DNA from: Streptomyces sp. NBC_00663
GTDB taxonomy: Bacteria > Actinomycetota > Actinomycetes > Streptomycetales > Streptomycetaceae
DNA length: 64,000 bases
Direction of reading: 5' to 3'
Assembly: GCF_036226885.1 (NCBI RefSeq)
Contig: NZ_CP109027.1
Coordinates: forward strand, 9,362,001-9,426,000
Positions 24,856-34,000 of this stretch are shown here, piece after piece. The stretch's first letter is position 1. Every line of letters starts with the position of its first letter. The position numbers were made by a program, and so were the translations under genes. Under the pieces are notes generated by a model. That model worked only from the letters and a program-made list of their open reading frames with translations, had not been told where the DNA came from and made no database searches.

Positions 24856-26601
24856 TCATTTCTTGGTGATGGACTCCACCCAGCTGATGAAGTTCGTCGT
24901 CGAGTCGCCGGTGCGCTCGGCCATGGTGTGCCCCTGGGCCCACACGGTGGCGAAGTCGACGTCGTGGATGCCGTAGTTGTGCAGGGCCAGCATGAGGTTG
25001 ATCTCGGTCGTGTTGCCGGTGTCGCCCTGCATGATGCCGGTGCGGATGCGCCAGTGGCGTGCCACCTGCGAGCGGCGGTGGCCGGCGAAGGCGGGCGAGA
25101 GGTAGTACAGGGGGTTGTACGCGTCGGCCCGCCAGGCCATGTCCTTGCCGACGCTGTCCTTCTGCGCGAAGTCGCTGTCGTACGCCGAGGAGCCGTAGTC
25201 GGCGTTCCAGTCGGAGTACGTCGCGTACGTCGACTCGTTCGCCTTGATGACGTCACGGGTGAGCGGCGCGAAGTGTGACGGGGCGTTGAGCCCCATCGCG
25301 AACACACCGTTCTCGGTCTGCGCGCGCGAGTACCCGTCGAACGCGCCGACCGGCTTGCTCGCCGTCTTCTGGCTCTTGACGAAGCCCTCGAGGCCGGACA
25401 CCGTCGCGGTGTTGGTCGTGGAGTCGTAAGTGACCCAGGTGCTGCTGGTGTTGAGGTAGGCGATGTAGTCGGCGACCGTCTCGTACGTGGTGGTGGTCCC
25501 CGTCGAGCCGGATCCGGGCGGGCCGGTCCTCGTCGTGACGGTGTACGGGAAGGTGGTGTCGGCCAGGAAGTGGTTGAGCGAGGTGGTGATCACCTCGATC
25601 AGGTGGTCGTAGTAGCTGCCGGCCAGGTGGATGCCGCTGCTGGACTCGGTCAGCCGCAGGCGCCTGCCGTGCTCGTCGCGCAGCCCCAGTCGGTTGAGGT
25701 ACGACGGCCAGGCCTTCGCGAGGTCCGTCGAATAGGCGCTGGTCCAGGTGCCGGACGCGCGGGTGCCGGTCGAGGCGAACTGGCCCATGTTCCACTCGTA
25801 CGACAGGTTGGCCTCGTGCAGGCTGGTGATCGGGCACCAGGCCATGACACCGGCGACCGCGTCGCTGAGGGGCCGGCCCTTGGCATCCCGCATCGCGGCA
25901 CCGATCGAGCGCAGGTAGGGCTCGTACAGGGCGCTGTCACCGGACGCGCCCGCCACGGTGTCCTGGGCGCCGCCGCCGCTCATGCCGAACAGGACGATGT
26001 CGTCCGTGCTGCCGGGCAGGACGCTCCGGTTGTACCGCAGGAAGCGGATCGCGGCCTTGAGGTCGGTCACGCCCCAGGGGGCCGCGTCGGAGCGGGTGCT
26101 GGTCGAGCTGTCCCGGCCGCGCATGCCGGGCCACACATAGATGTGACCGGCCTCAAGGTACTTCGACACGCTGCTGTAGCTGTAGGACGTGGCCGGCTTC
26201 TGCCCGGCGTAGCCAGGGGTGTTGACCGGTATCACGATCGGCGCCGTGCGTCCCGAGTGGGCGCCGACGGTGCCCTTCGCGTTGACGGTCGCGGTGTACG
26301 TGGTCCCGTCACTGTTCGCGGTGGCCGTCAGATAGGCGCCCGGTACGTAGATCGACAGGTTCTCGTAGTCCGTCGCGGCCGGGTCAGTGACGTACACCTT
26401 TCCGATCTGGTAGTACACGTCGTTGGCCGAGTCGTACGACCAGGCGGTGGAGTCGAACTCCAGCGAGTACGCGGAGGACGCGCTCGAGGTGCCGGCCGAC
26501 GACGCGGTACTGGCAGAGGCTTCACCTGCCGCGCCCTCGGCCATTCCGATCGCGGCTACCGCCGCGGCCCCCCGGATGACGGTCCTGCGATTGATGTCCA
26601 C
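24856..26601 (-). CDS. Exported subtype A tannase (tannin acylhydrolase)
   Basis: About 581 residues. GTG 26601 is preferred because AAGGAG lies eight bases upstream; a longer frame starts 12 codons earlier. A twin-arginine signal (NRRTVIRGAAAVAA) is followed by a Ser/Ala-rich linker and an alpha/beta-hydrolase. The nucleophile elbow is FGMSGGGAQ with WGVTDLKAAIRFLRYN before it. Late motifs are DAYNPLYYL and a His-bearing AQGHTMAERTGD. This matches bacterial tannases that cut galloyl esters of plant tannins. An AT-rich stretch with a palindrome lies upstream, suggesting substrate-responsive control. Neither neighbour is functionally linked. Confidence 0.85.
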   Translation of the reverse strand: MDINRRTVIRGAAAVAAIGMAEGAAGEASASTASSAGTSSASSAYSLEFDSTAWSYDSANDVYYQIGKVYVTDPAATDYENLSIYVPGAYLTATANSDGTTYTATVNAKGTVGAHSGRTAPIVIPVNTPGYAGQKPATSYSYSSVSKYLEAGHIYVWPGMRGRDSSTSTRSDAAPWGVTDLKAAIRFLRYNRSVLPGSTDDIVLFGMSGGGAQDTVAGASGDSALYEPYLRSIGAAMRDAKGRPLSDAVAGVMAWCPITSLHEANLSYEWNMGQFASTGTRASGTWTSAYSTDLAKAWPSYLNRLGLRDEHGRRLRLTESSSGIHLAGSYYDHLIEVITTSLNHFLADTTFPYTVTTRTGPPGSGSTGTTTTYETVADYIAYLNTSSTWVTYDSTTNTATVSGLEGFVKSQKTASKPVGAFDGYSRAQTENGVFAMGLNAPSHFAPLTRDVIKANESTYATYSDWNADYGSSAYDSDFAQKDSVGKDMAWRADAYNPLYYLSPAFAGHRRSQVARHWRIRTGIMQGDTGNTTEINLMLALHNYGIHDVDFATVWAQGHTMAERTGDSTTNFISWVESITKK

Positions 26602-26724
26602 CCGTAGATCTCCTTGCGCAGCGGGATACGTGGTCACAGCCGTACCTGCGCCTCTGGTGGCACCGCGGGCGGGTGGGGCTGTGCGGCTCGTTCGCGTTCC
26701 AGACTGTAGGCAAGGAGCGGCAGG

Positions 26725-26736
26725 ATTGTTGACAAT
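26725..26736. promoter_or_regulatory. Palindromic operator candidate upstream of tannase
   Basis: ATTGTTGACAAT, a near-perfect palindrome (only the two central bases do not pair) about 125 bases before the tannase start. It sits in an AT-rich patch (about 26725-26760) that stands out from the surrounding GC. It is unlike the fucose sites and resembles TTGT-N2-ACAA operators of GntR-type repressors. The regulator is not identified. Confidence 0.5.
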
Positions 26737-26786
26737 GTTGATGATAATTATGTTAGAAGTTCATGATCGAAAGACCCGATGGACCC

Positions 26787-26832
26787 GGGCCCTCGGGTCA
26801 GGAGCTCAGGGAACTCCTGACCCGAGGGGCCC
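26787..26832 (-). terminator. Hairpin terminator after katG
   Basis: An 18/19-base inverted repeat with one bulged base (26787-26804 and 26814-26832), starting 11 bases past the katG stop. Confidence 0.8.
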
Positions 26833-26842
26833 TGGAGCTGTC

Positions 26843-29035
26843 TCAGCGCCGGACGTCGTACCGGTCGAGGTTCATCACCTTGTCCCAGGCGGCGACGAAG
26901 TCCCGTACGAACTTCGCGTCGGCGTCATGGGAGGCGTAGACCTCGCTGAGGGCGCGGAGTTGGGAGTGCGAGCCGAAGACGAGGTCGACGGCGGTCGCGG
27001 TCCACTTCACCTCGCCGGTCTCGCGGTCCCGGCCTTCGTACACGTTCTCGTCCGTGGCCGAGGTGGACCATTGCGTGCGCATGTCGAGGAGGTTGATGAA
27101 GAAGTCGTTGGTCAGGGTCTGGGGCCGGTCGGTGAGAGCGCCGTGCGCGGTGCCCTTGTAGGCGGTGCCGAGGGCGCGCATGCCGCCGATCAGGACGGTC
27201 ATTTCGGGGGCAGTGAGGTTGAGCATGTTCGCGCGGTCGAGCAGGAGGGTCTCGGGGGAGAGCTTCTCGCCCGCCCTGAGGTAGTTGCGGAACGCGTCCG
27301 CCTTGGGTTCGAGTACGGCGAACGACTCGACGTCGGTCTGATCCTGTGTGGCGTCCGTGCGCCCCGGTGTGAAGGGGACGGTCAGCTCGTGCCCGGCGTC
27401 GGCCGCGGACTTCTCGATGGCCGCGCAGCCGCCCAGGACGATCAGGTCGGCGAGGGAGACCCTCGTCCCGCCGGTCTGTGAGCCGTTGAAGTCCTGCTGG
27501 ATCTGCTCAAGTGCCCGTACCGTCTCGGTCACTTCGGGCAGGTTGTTGACCTCCCAGTCCTTCTGCGGTGCCAGCCGGATGCGTGCTCCGTTGGCGCCGC
27601 CGCGCTTGTCGGTGCCGCGGAAGCTGGCGGCCGAGGCCCAGGCGGTGGTGACGAGCTGGGAGACGGACCGGCCTGAGGCGAGGATGGTCGCCTTGAGGGC
27701 GGCGATGTCGGTGTCGGTGATCAGGTCGTGGTCGACCGGGGGGACCGGGTCCTGCCACAGCTGCGGCTCGGGAATCCACGGGCCGAGGTAGCGGGAGCGG
27801 GGGCCCATGTCGCGGTGCAGGAGTTTGAACCACGCTTTGGCGAACGCCAGCGCGAACTGGTCCGGGTTCTCGTGGAAGCGCCGGGCGATCGGGCCGTAGA
27901 CCGGGTCCATCTTCAGCGAGAGGTCCGTCGTCAGCATGATCGGGGCGTGCCGCTTGGACGGGTCATGGGCGTCGGGCACCTTGTCCCGGGCGGAGGGGTC
28001 GGTGGGAGTCCACTGGTGGGCGCCGGCCGGGCTCGTGGTGAGTTCCCAGTCGTAGCCGAACAGGTTGTCGAGGAACCCGTTGTCCCACTTCGTCGGCTCG
28101 AACGTCCACGCTCCTTCGAGCCCGCTGGTCAGCGCGTCGCCGCCGACTCCGCTGCCGTGGGTGTTCCGCCAGCCCAGACCCTGCTGCTCGATGGGGGCGC
28201 CCTCGGGCTCGGGGCCGACGTAGCTGGGGTCGACCGCCCCGTGACACTTGCCGAACGTGTGGCCGCCGGCGATGAGCGCCACCGTCTCCTCGTCGTTCAT
28301 CGCCATCCGCCCGAACGTCTCACGGATGTCCCGGGCGGCGGCCAGCGGATCCGGGGTGCCGTTGGGGCCTTCCGGGTTGACGTAGATCAGCCCCATCTGC
28401 ACGGCGCCGAACGGACCGGCCAGATCCCGGTCCCCGCTGTAGCGCTCATCCCCGAGCCAGGTGTCCTCGGGTCCCCAGAAGATCTCCTCCGGCTCCCACT
28501 GGTCCTCCCGCCCGAAGCCGAACCCGAACGTCTTGAACCCCATGGACTCCATGGCGCAGTTCCCGGCGAAGACCAGCAGGTCCGCCCAGGAGATCTGCTG
28601 CCCGTACTTCTGCTTGACCGGCCACAGCAGACGGCGCGCCTTGTCCAGGCTCGCGTTGTCCGGCCAGCTGTTCAGCGGAGCGAACCGCTGTGCGCCGGCA
28701 CCGCCGCCGCCCCGGCCGTCCGCCGTCCGGTACGTTCCCGCGGAGTGCCAGCTCATCCGGATGAAGAGCGGACCGTAGTGACCGTAGTCGGCCGGCCACC
28801 AGTCCTGCGATGTGGTCATCACCTCGAAGACGTCGCGCTTGAGCGCTTCCACGTCGAGGGTCGCGAACTCCTTGGCGTAGTCGAAGCCCTCGTCCATCGG
28901 ATTCGATCGCGACGAATGCTGATGGAGAACCTGAAGGTCCAGCTGATCGGGCCACCAGTCCCGGTTCGTCCGCGGCCGGCTCGCCGTGGGGGTGGGGGAG
29001 GGGATTGCCGGGTTCTCGCTCTCACTGCCGGGCAT
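26843..29035 (-). CDS. katG: Catalase-peroxidase KatG
   Basis: A 730-residue bifunctional haem catalase-peroxidase that removes hydrogen peroxide. The N-terminal active half has distal Arg, Trp and His in FIRMSWHSAGTYR and the post-translational adduct Trp in SQDWWPADYGHYG. The proximal-haem His is in IAGGHTFGKCHG. Tyr for the Met-Tyr-Trp crosslink is in GLIYVNPEGP. The C-terminal peroxidase-like half lacks haem. Length is normal for the family. ATG 29035 is the annotated start; a shorter start at MDEGFDYAKEF would remove the conserved DWWP segment and is less likely. No furA-like regulator lies next to it. Confidence 0.96.
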   Translation of the reverse strand: MPGSESENPAIPSPTPTASRPRTNRDWWPDQLDLQVLHQHSSRSNPMDEGFDYAKEFATLDVEALKRDVFEVMTTSQDWWPADYGHYGPLFIRMSWHSAGTYRTADGRGGGGAGAQRFAPLNSWPDNASLDKARRLLWPVKQKYGQQISWADLLVFAGNCAMESMGFKTFGFGFGREDQWEPEEIFWGPEDTWLGDERYSGDRDLAGPFGAVQMGLIYVNPEGPNGTPDPLAAARDIRETFGRMAMNDEETVALIAGGHTFGKCHGAVDPSYVGPEPEGAPIEQQGLGWRNTHGSGVGGDALTSGLEGAWTFEPTKWDNGFLDNLFGYDWELTTSPAGAHQWTPTDPSARDKVPDAHDPSKRHAPIMLTTDLSLKMDPVYGPIARRFHENPDQFALAFAKAWFKLLHRDMGPRSRYLGPWIPEPQLWQDPVPPVDHDLITDTDIAALKATILASGRSVSQLVTTAWASAASFRGTDKRGGANGARIRLAPQKDWEVNNLPEVTETVRALEQIQQDFNGSQTGGTRVSLADLIVLGGCAAIEKSAADAGHELTVPFTPGRTDATQDQTDVESFAVLEPKADAFRNYLRAGEKLSPETLLLDRANMLNLTAPEMTVLIGGMRALGTAYKGTAHGALTDRPQTLTNDFFINLLDMRTQWSTSATDENVYEGRDRETGEVKWTATAVDLVFGSHSQLRALSEVYASHDADAKFVRDFVAAWDKVMNLDRYDVRR

Positions 29036-29337
29036 GCGTCAACCTGCTTCCTGCTCGGATATGTCCCTTTGCCGGTTGTTGCTCCTGACGTTGTTCGCTT
29101 TACCGGAGTCGGGCAATCCGACACGCGCGCGGAGGCAGTCATCGGGCCCACAGGATGGAAACCTCGGCGCGCGAGCGTGGACCGCGACGGGCCACGGTGC
29201 CCTGTCGGCGGCGCTCGCCGTGGACACCTCGACGCCCGCTAATTTCGTTGAGTCCGCACCCTGCCATCGTGTTGGCTGGCGGCACCGACCTGTCAGTACC
29301 GCAGGTGCCCGCTTGGCCGTAGCAAGGAGAGTTGAAC
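29036..29337. other. Divergent intergenic region, katG / methyltransferase
   Basis: About 300 bases separating two divergent genes. No gene was recognised in any frame. It must hold the katG promoter; I could not identify a clear Fur-type or OxyR-type site by eye. AAGGAG at 29324-29329 is the ribosome site of the rightward gene. Confidence 0.5.
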
Positions 29338-30129
29338 GTGCAGGACATGGGTGTCGACCCGGTTGCCCACAATCGGGCGGCCTGGGACAAGTACGTCCAA
29401 GAGGGCAACGAGTGGTCGAGGCCGGTGAGTACTGAGGATGTCGAGCGCGCCCGCACGGGCGACTGGTCGATCGTTCTCATCGGGCATGAGCCGGTCGACC
29501 GCTCCTGGCTGCCGACGGACCTGACCGGCAAGGACGTGTTGTGCCTGGCCTCCGGCGGTGGCCAGCAGGGTCCGATCCTCGCCGCCGCGGGGGCGCGGGT
29601 CACCGTGTTCGACAACTCACCCCGCCAACTCGGCCAGGACCGGATGGTGGCGGCACGCGACGGCCTCGAACTGCACACCGTCCTGGGCGACATGCGCGAC
29701 CTCAGTGCCTTCGGCGATGCGGCGTTCGACGTCGTGTTCCACCCGGTCTCGAACCTGTTCGCACCGGACCTGGCGCCGGTGTGGCGCGAGTGCTTCCGCG
29801 TCCTGCGGCCGGGCGGAACCCTGCTCGCGGGCTTCCTCAACCCTGATACGTACCTGTTCGACCACGAGGCGCTCGACGAGCGCGGCGAGCTGATCGTCGT
29901 GCACAAACTGCCCTACAGCGATGTCACGCGGTACTCCGCCGAGGAACGCGCCACAAAGTTCGGCGCGGATGCCGCTCTTGAGTACAGCCACACCCTCACC
30001 GACCAGATCGGCGGGCAACTCGCCGCGGGGTTCGTCCTCACCGGCTTCGCGGAAGCACCACACCACTCCAACGCATCCGCGCAATTCATGTCGAGCTATT
30101 TCGCGACGCTGGCGGTCAAGCCGGGCTGA
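29338..30129 (+). CDS. Class I SAM-dependent methyltransferase
   Basis: About 263 residues. Rossmann methyltransferase with motif I DVLCLASGGGQQGPILA (about residues 65-81), an acidic strand-2 end in VTVFDNSPRQL and a post-strand-4 FDVVFHPVSNLF. It closely resembles a widespread bacterial methyltransferase type that starts HNRAAWDKYVQEGNEWSRPV. The substrate is unknown. GTG 29338 has AAGGAG eight bases upstream; the TTG six bases earlier is too close to that site. It converges on the phosphotransferase gene. Confidence 0.82.
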   Translation: MQDMGVDPVAHNRAAWDKYVQEGNEWSRPVSTEDVERARTGDWSIVLIGHEPVDRSWLPTDLTGKDVLCLASGGGQQGPILAAAGARVTVFDNSPRQLGQDRMVAARDGLELHTVLGDMRDLSAFGDAAFDVVFHPVSNLFAPDLAPVWRECFRVLRPGGTLLAGFLNPDTYLFDHEALDERGELIVVHKLPYSDVTRYSAEERATKFGADAALEYSHTLTDQIGGQLAAGFVLTGFAEAPHHSNASAQFMSSYFATLAVKPG

Positions 30130-30195
30130 CGGACCTGTGCAGCGACCGGGCTTGTGGGCTCCGGACGCATATATGGCGGTCTGCGCCTCGCGGCC

Positions 30196-30942
30196 TCACA
30201 TCCGGGATCTCAGTACGTCGACCTCACAGCCCGGCGCGAAGGGGTCGAAGCCCTGCTCGATCAGCGGGCGAACTGCCAGCAGGCTGCGCAACGACGACCA
30301 CGCGTGGATCACGTCGAGGTCGATGTCGGTGCCGTAGCCGGCGATGACGTCGGCGAGGTGCTCCTCGTGTCCGAGCACGAAGGTGGCGAGGTCGTACAGG
30401 GCATCGCCCTGGCCCGCCTCGGACCAGTCGATGATGCCGGTGACCTCGTCGCCGTCGACGAAGACGTGCGCGATCTGTAGATCGCCGTGGGTGAAGGCCG
30501 GGGTCCATGGCCGCAGCGCGGCCTCGGCGACCCGGCGGTTGCGGGTGACCAGGTCGGTGGGCAGGACGCCGTGCGTCACGAGCGCCTCGCACTCGTCGTC
30601 GAGTTCCTTTGTCAACGCGTCGATGCTTCGGCCGGCCCGGCCCGGCCGGGGCGGCAGGGGCGCGTCGTGCAGCTTGCGGATCGCGGCGCCCGCCGCGGCC
30701 CACGCCGCCGGTGACCCGGTCGACGGCCCGCCGAGGCGTGCGAGTGTGGTCCCCGGGAGTGCGGCGGTGGCGAGCACGGGCGGCTTGCGCCACAGGATCT
30801 TCGGGGTCGGGACCGGTGCGAGGGACATCGCCTCGACCTCGATGTCGATGCGCGCCTGATCGGCGTCCACCTTCAGGAACACATCGCCGACGCGCAGAGT
30901 CGCGCGCTCGGAATGGGCGACGACGACTTTGACCTCATCCAT
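30196..30942 (-). CDS. Aminoglycoside phosphotransferase-family kinase
   Basis: A 248-residue APH-family protein kinase-like phosphotransferase. The catalytic loop is FTHGDLQIAHVFV and the metal-binding DFG equivalent is GIIDWSEAGQGDALYDLA. The N-lobe Lys is probably in DVFLKVDADQ. Family members phosphorylate aminoglycosides, macrolides, homoserine or other small alcohols; the substrate cannot be read here and drug resistance should not be assumed. There is no clear ribosome site at ATG 30942, and a GATACT box about eight bases upstream suggests a leaderless transcript. Confidence 0.8.
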   Translation of the reverse strand: MDEVKVVVAHSERATLRVGDVFLKVDADQARIDIEVEAMSLAPVPTPKILWRKPPVLATAALPGTTLARLGGPSTGSPAAWAAAGAAIRKLHDAPLPPRPGRAGRSIDALTKELDDECEALVTHGVLPTDLVTRNRRVAEAALRPWTPAFTHGDLQIAHVFVDGDEVTGIIDWSEAGQGDALYDLATFVLGHEEHLADVIAGYGTDIDLDVIHAWSSLRSLLAVRPLIEQGFDPFAPGCEVDVLRSRM

Positions 30943-31098
30943 GGGCGACCAGTATCCCGGCCCGGATCGCCGACGTCGCCAGGTTTTTGGAGCGCGAGGC
31001 CGCTGGGTGGCGGGACACGGTCAGCCGCGTCATCGCACAAGCTCGTTCGTGCCGTGATACCAGGTCACCCAGCTCTCGGTCTGCGGTACCTTGGGCCG

Positions 31099-34000
31099 GT
31101 GGGTGTTGCGCCGCGCAAGGTTTTCGTCAGCCACACATCCGAATTCAGCGCGTACCCGGCCGCGCGGACATTTATCGACGCCGCTCGTGACGCGGTTCTC
31201 AAGTCGGGCGATATCCCGGTCGAGATGTCACAGTTCGCCGCACGCGACGAGGCGCCGGCGTCCTATTGCGAACGTCAAGTCGCCGAGTCGGACATCTACG
31301 TCGGCATCATCGGCTTCCGGTACGGCTCGCCCGTGGTCGACCGCCCGAATGTCTCGTACACCGAATTAGAGTATTCAACCGCTCGGGCCCACAACATTCC
31401 CACGCTGATCTTCATGCTCAGCGAACACGCTCTCGTCCCTGTGGGCACGTTCGCCGATCTCGTCCATCCCGCCCGACAGGCGGTGTTCCGGCAGGCGTTG
31501 CTCACGTCCGAGATCGTCTGTGCCACGTTCGAGTCACCCTCGGACCTCAGCGGTCAGATCTACCAGGCGCTCACCGAGCTCCGCGCCGCCACCGTCGTCC
31601 CGCCTCCCGAACAGCCGCGCGGTCGCATCTGGATGGTTCCGCCGGTCACGGTGGCTCCGGTCCCGCGCGACCTCCAGGCCCGGGAACTGCTCACGCTCCT
31701 CGGCCAGAGGGAACCAGGCCGGGTGGCCATCACCACGGCACTGCGCGGCGCGGGCGGCTTCGGCAAGACCACGCTCGCCGTCGCCACCTGCCTCGCGCCC
31801 GAGACCGGCACCCGATTCCCGGACGGCGTCCTGTGGGTGACCGTGGGGGAGGAGACCACGACCGGACGCCTGGCGGAGAAACTGAACGACCTCTCGGAGA
31901 TGGTTTCGGGAACGCGCCCCACCCTTTCGGATCCCGATGTCGCAGGAATTCGCCTCGGCGAACTCATCGGCTCCCGCCGGTTCCTCATCGTCATCGACGA
32001 CGTATGGACTCGATCCCAACTCCGACCTTTCCTGAGCGGAGCCGAGAACTGCGCCCGGCTGATCACCACACGCGTCAGCAGCATTCTTCCCGCGGATTCC
32101 GTGTCGGTGGTCGTCGGAGCGATGACGGACGACGAGGCGCTCACCCTGTTGTCGCGCGGACTGCCCGAACTGCCCATGCACATCGCCCACCGGCTGTTCG
32201 CCCGCACCGGCCGCTGGCCCGTGCTCCTCTCCCTCGTCAACAAGGCGCTGCGGCGCTATGTCGCGGCCGGTGAGTCAGCCGCCGTAGCCGGTGAACGCAT
32301 TGACGAACGGCTGCGCGCCAAAGGCCCGACCGCGCTGGACGTCCGGCGCTCGGAGGACCGCGCGGACGCCGTGGCGGCCACGGTCGAGGCGAGCCTCGAC
32401 AGTCTCTCCGGCGACGACCTGGCCAGATTCCTGGAGCTCGCAGTGTTTCCCGAGGACCAGGACATCCCGGCATCCACGGTGCAGACCTTCTGGTCGGCGA
32501 CCGGGGACCTCTCGCCCCTTGAGGCCGACCTGCTCTGCGAGGACCTGGTCGATCTCTCCCTGGCGCTGCCGTCCGCCACCGGCCGGGGCGTCCGGCTGCA
32601 CGACGTCATCCGGGACTATCTCCGCACGAGGGTGGGCGCGGCAGGCCTGACGGAACTCAACGGGCAGCTCCTGGCGGCGGTCATCGCGAAGGCGATGGAA
32701 GGCGTCGACGGCACGGACGGCTTCCACGACGCCTGGGGCGCCGGCGAGCGTCCGCGTCCCTGGTGGCGGCTGCCCGCGGACGACACCTACATGTGGCGCA
32801 ATCTCGGCTACCACCTGCCCGAAGCCGGCGCGACCCATGAGTTCGAGGAACTCTGCCGTCACCTGGGGTACTTGACCGAGAAGCTCAAGGTGCTCGGACC
32901 GGTCGCCGTCGAGGAGGATCTGGCGCGGGCGACGTCCCCCGAAGCGCGAGCACTGCATCGCGCCATCGGCCGCAGCGCGCACCTGCTGACCGGCACCCGA
33001 CCCGAACACGCCCTCACCTCTGTCTTCCTCAGCCGCCTGGAAAGAACCTCGGACCTCGAACCAGGCATCTCCGCCTTCGAGTCGGGCCTGACCGTGCCCC
33101 GGCTGCGTCCGGCGTGGCCGCCCGCCGACCTCCCGCACGCGGCCCTGCGACGCACGCTGACCGGCCACACGTCAGGGATCTGGGCCTGCGCCGCGAGCCA
33201 GGACGGACAGCTCCTGGCCAGCACCGGCGGAGACGGCGTCGTGCGGATCTGGGACGTGCGCACCGGCCACGTCCAGCATGTCTTCGCCGACGGGGCCGGC
33301 AGGGGCATGAACTGGGCTTGTCCCGTCGACCCGTTGGGCCGGTGGGTGGCCAGCGCCGGCGACGACGCCACCATCACCGTCCGGTCGCTGCGCGGGGAAG
33401 GAGACGTCACCAGGACGATGACGGGCCACACCGGGGCCGTGCGCGCCGCCGCGGTCAGCCCGCGCGGCGACTGGCTGGCCAGCGCAGGGGCCGACCGTCT
33501 CATCCGCCTGTGGGACGTCAAGTCGGGCACCGTACGCCTGACGCTGACCGGCCACACCGGGTGGATCAGGGCCTGTGCCGCGGGACCGGACGGATCGTGG
33601 CTCGCGACCGGCGGCGACGACGGCACCGTCCGGCTGTGGCACGCCGGAGACGGTGTGCTGCTCAGAACGCTCCGCGGCCACACCGGCCCGGTGCGTGCCC
33701 TCGCCGTCGATCCGCGCGGACGATGGCTGGCGAGCGGCGGCGCTGACGGCAGCGCCCGCGTGTGGGACGTCGAGACCGGGGAGATGCGCCTGCTCCTCAA
33801 CGGGCACACCGGGTGGATCCGCACCTGCGCCGCGGCCGCCGACGGAACCTGGCTCGCGACGGCCGGCGACGACCGGACCGTGCGCGTATGGGGAGTTGAG
33901 GGTGAAGACACCGGGCTGCGGGCGGAGCTGCTCGGGCACCGGGGCGCGATCTGGGCGAGCGCGGCGGGCAGCGACGGCGAGGAAGCCTGGCTCGCTACCG

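Noticed and set aside
25570..26607. A 345-codon plus-strand frame opposite the tannase
   Set aside because: No motif or family resemblance; the minus-strand tannase explains the constraint.
30196..30942. Aminoglycoside resistance gene
   Set aside because: Only the general APH fold is visible; no subfamily residues or resistance context support a drug substrate.
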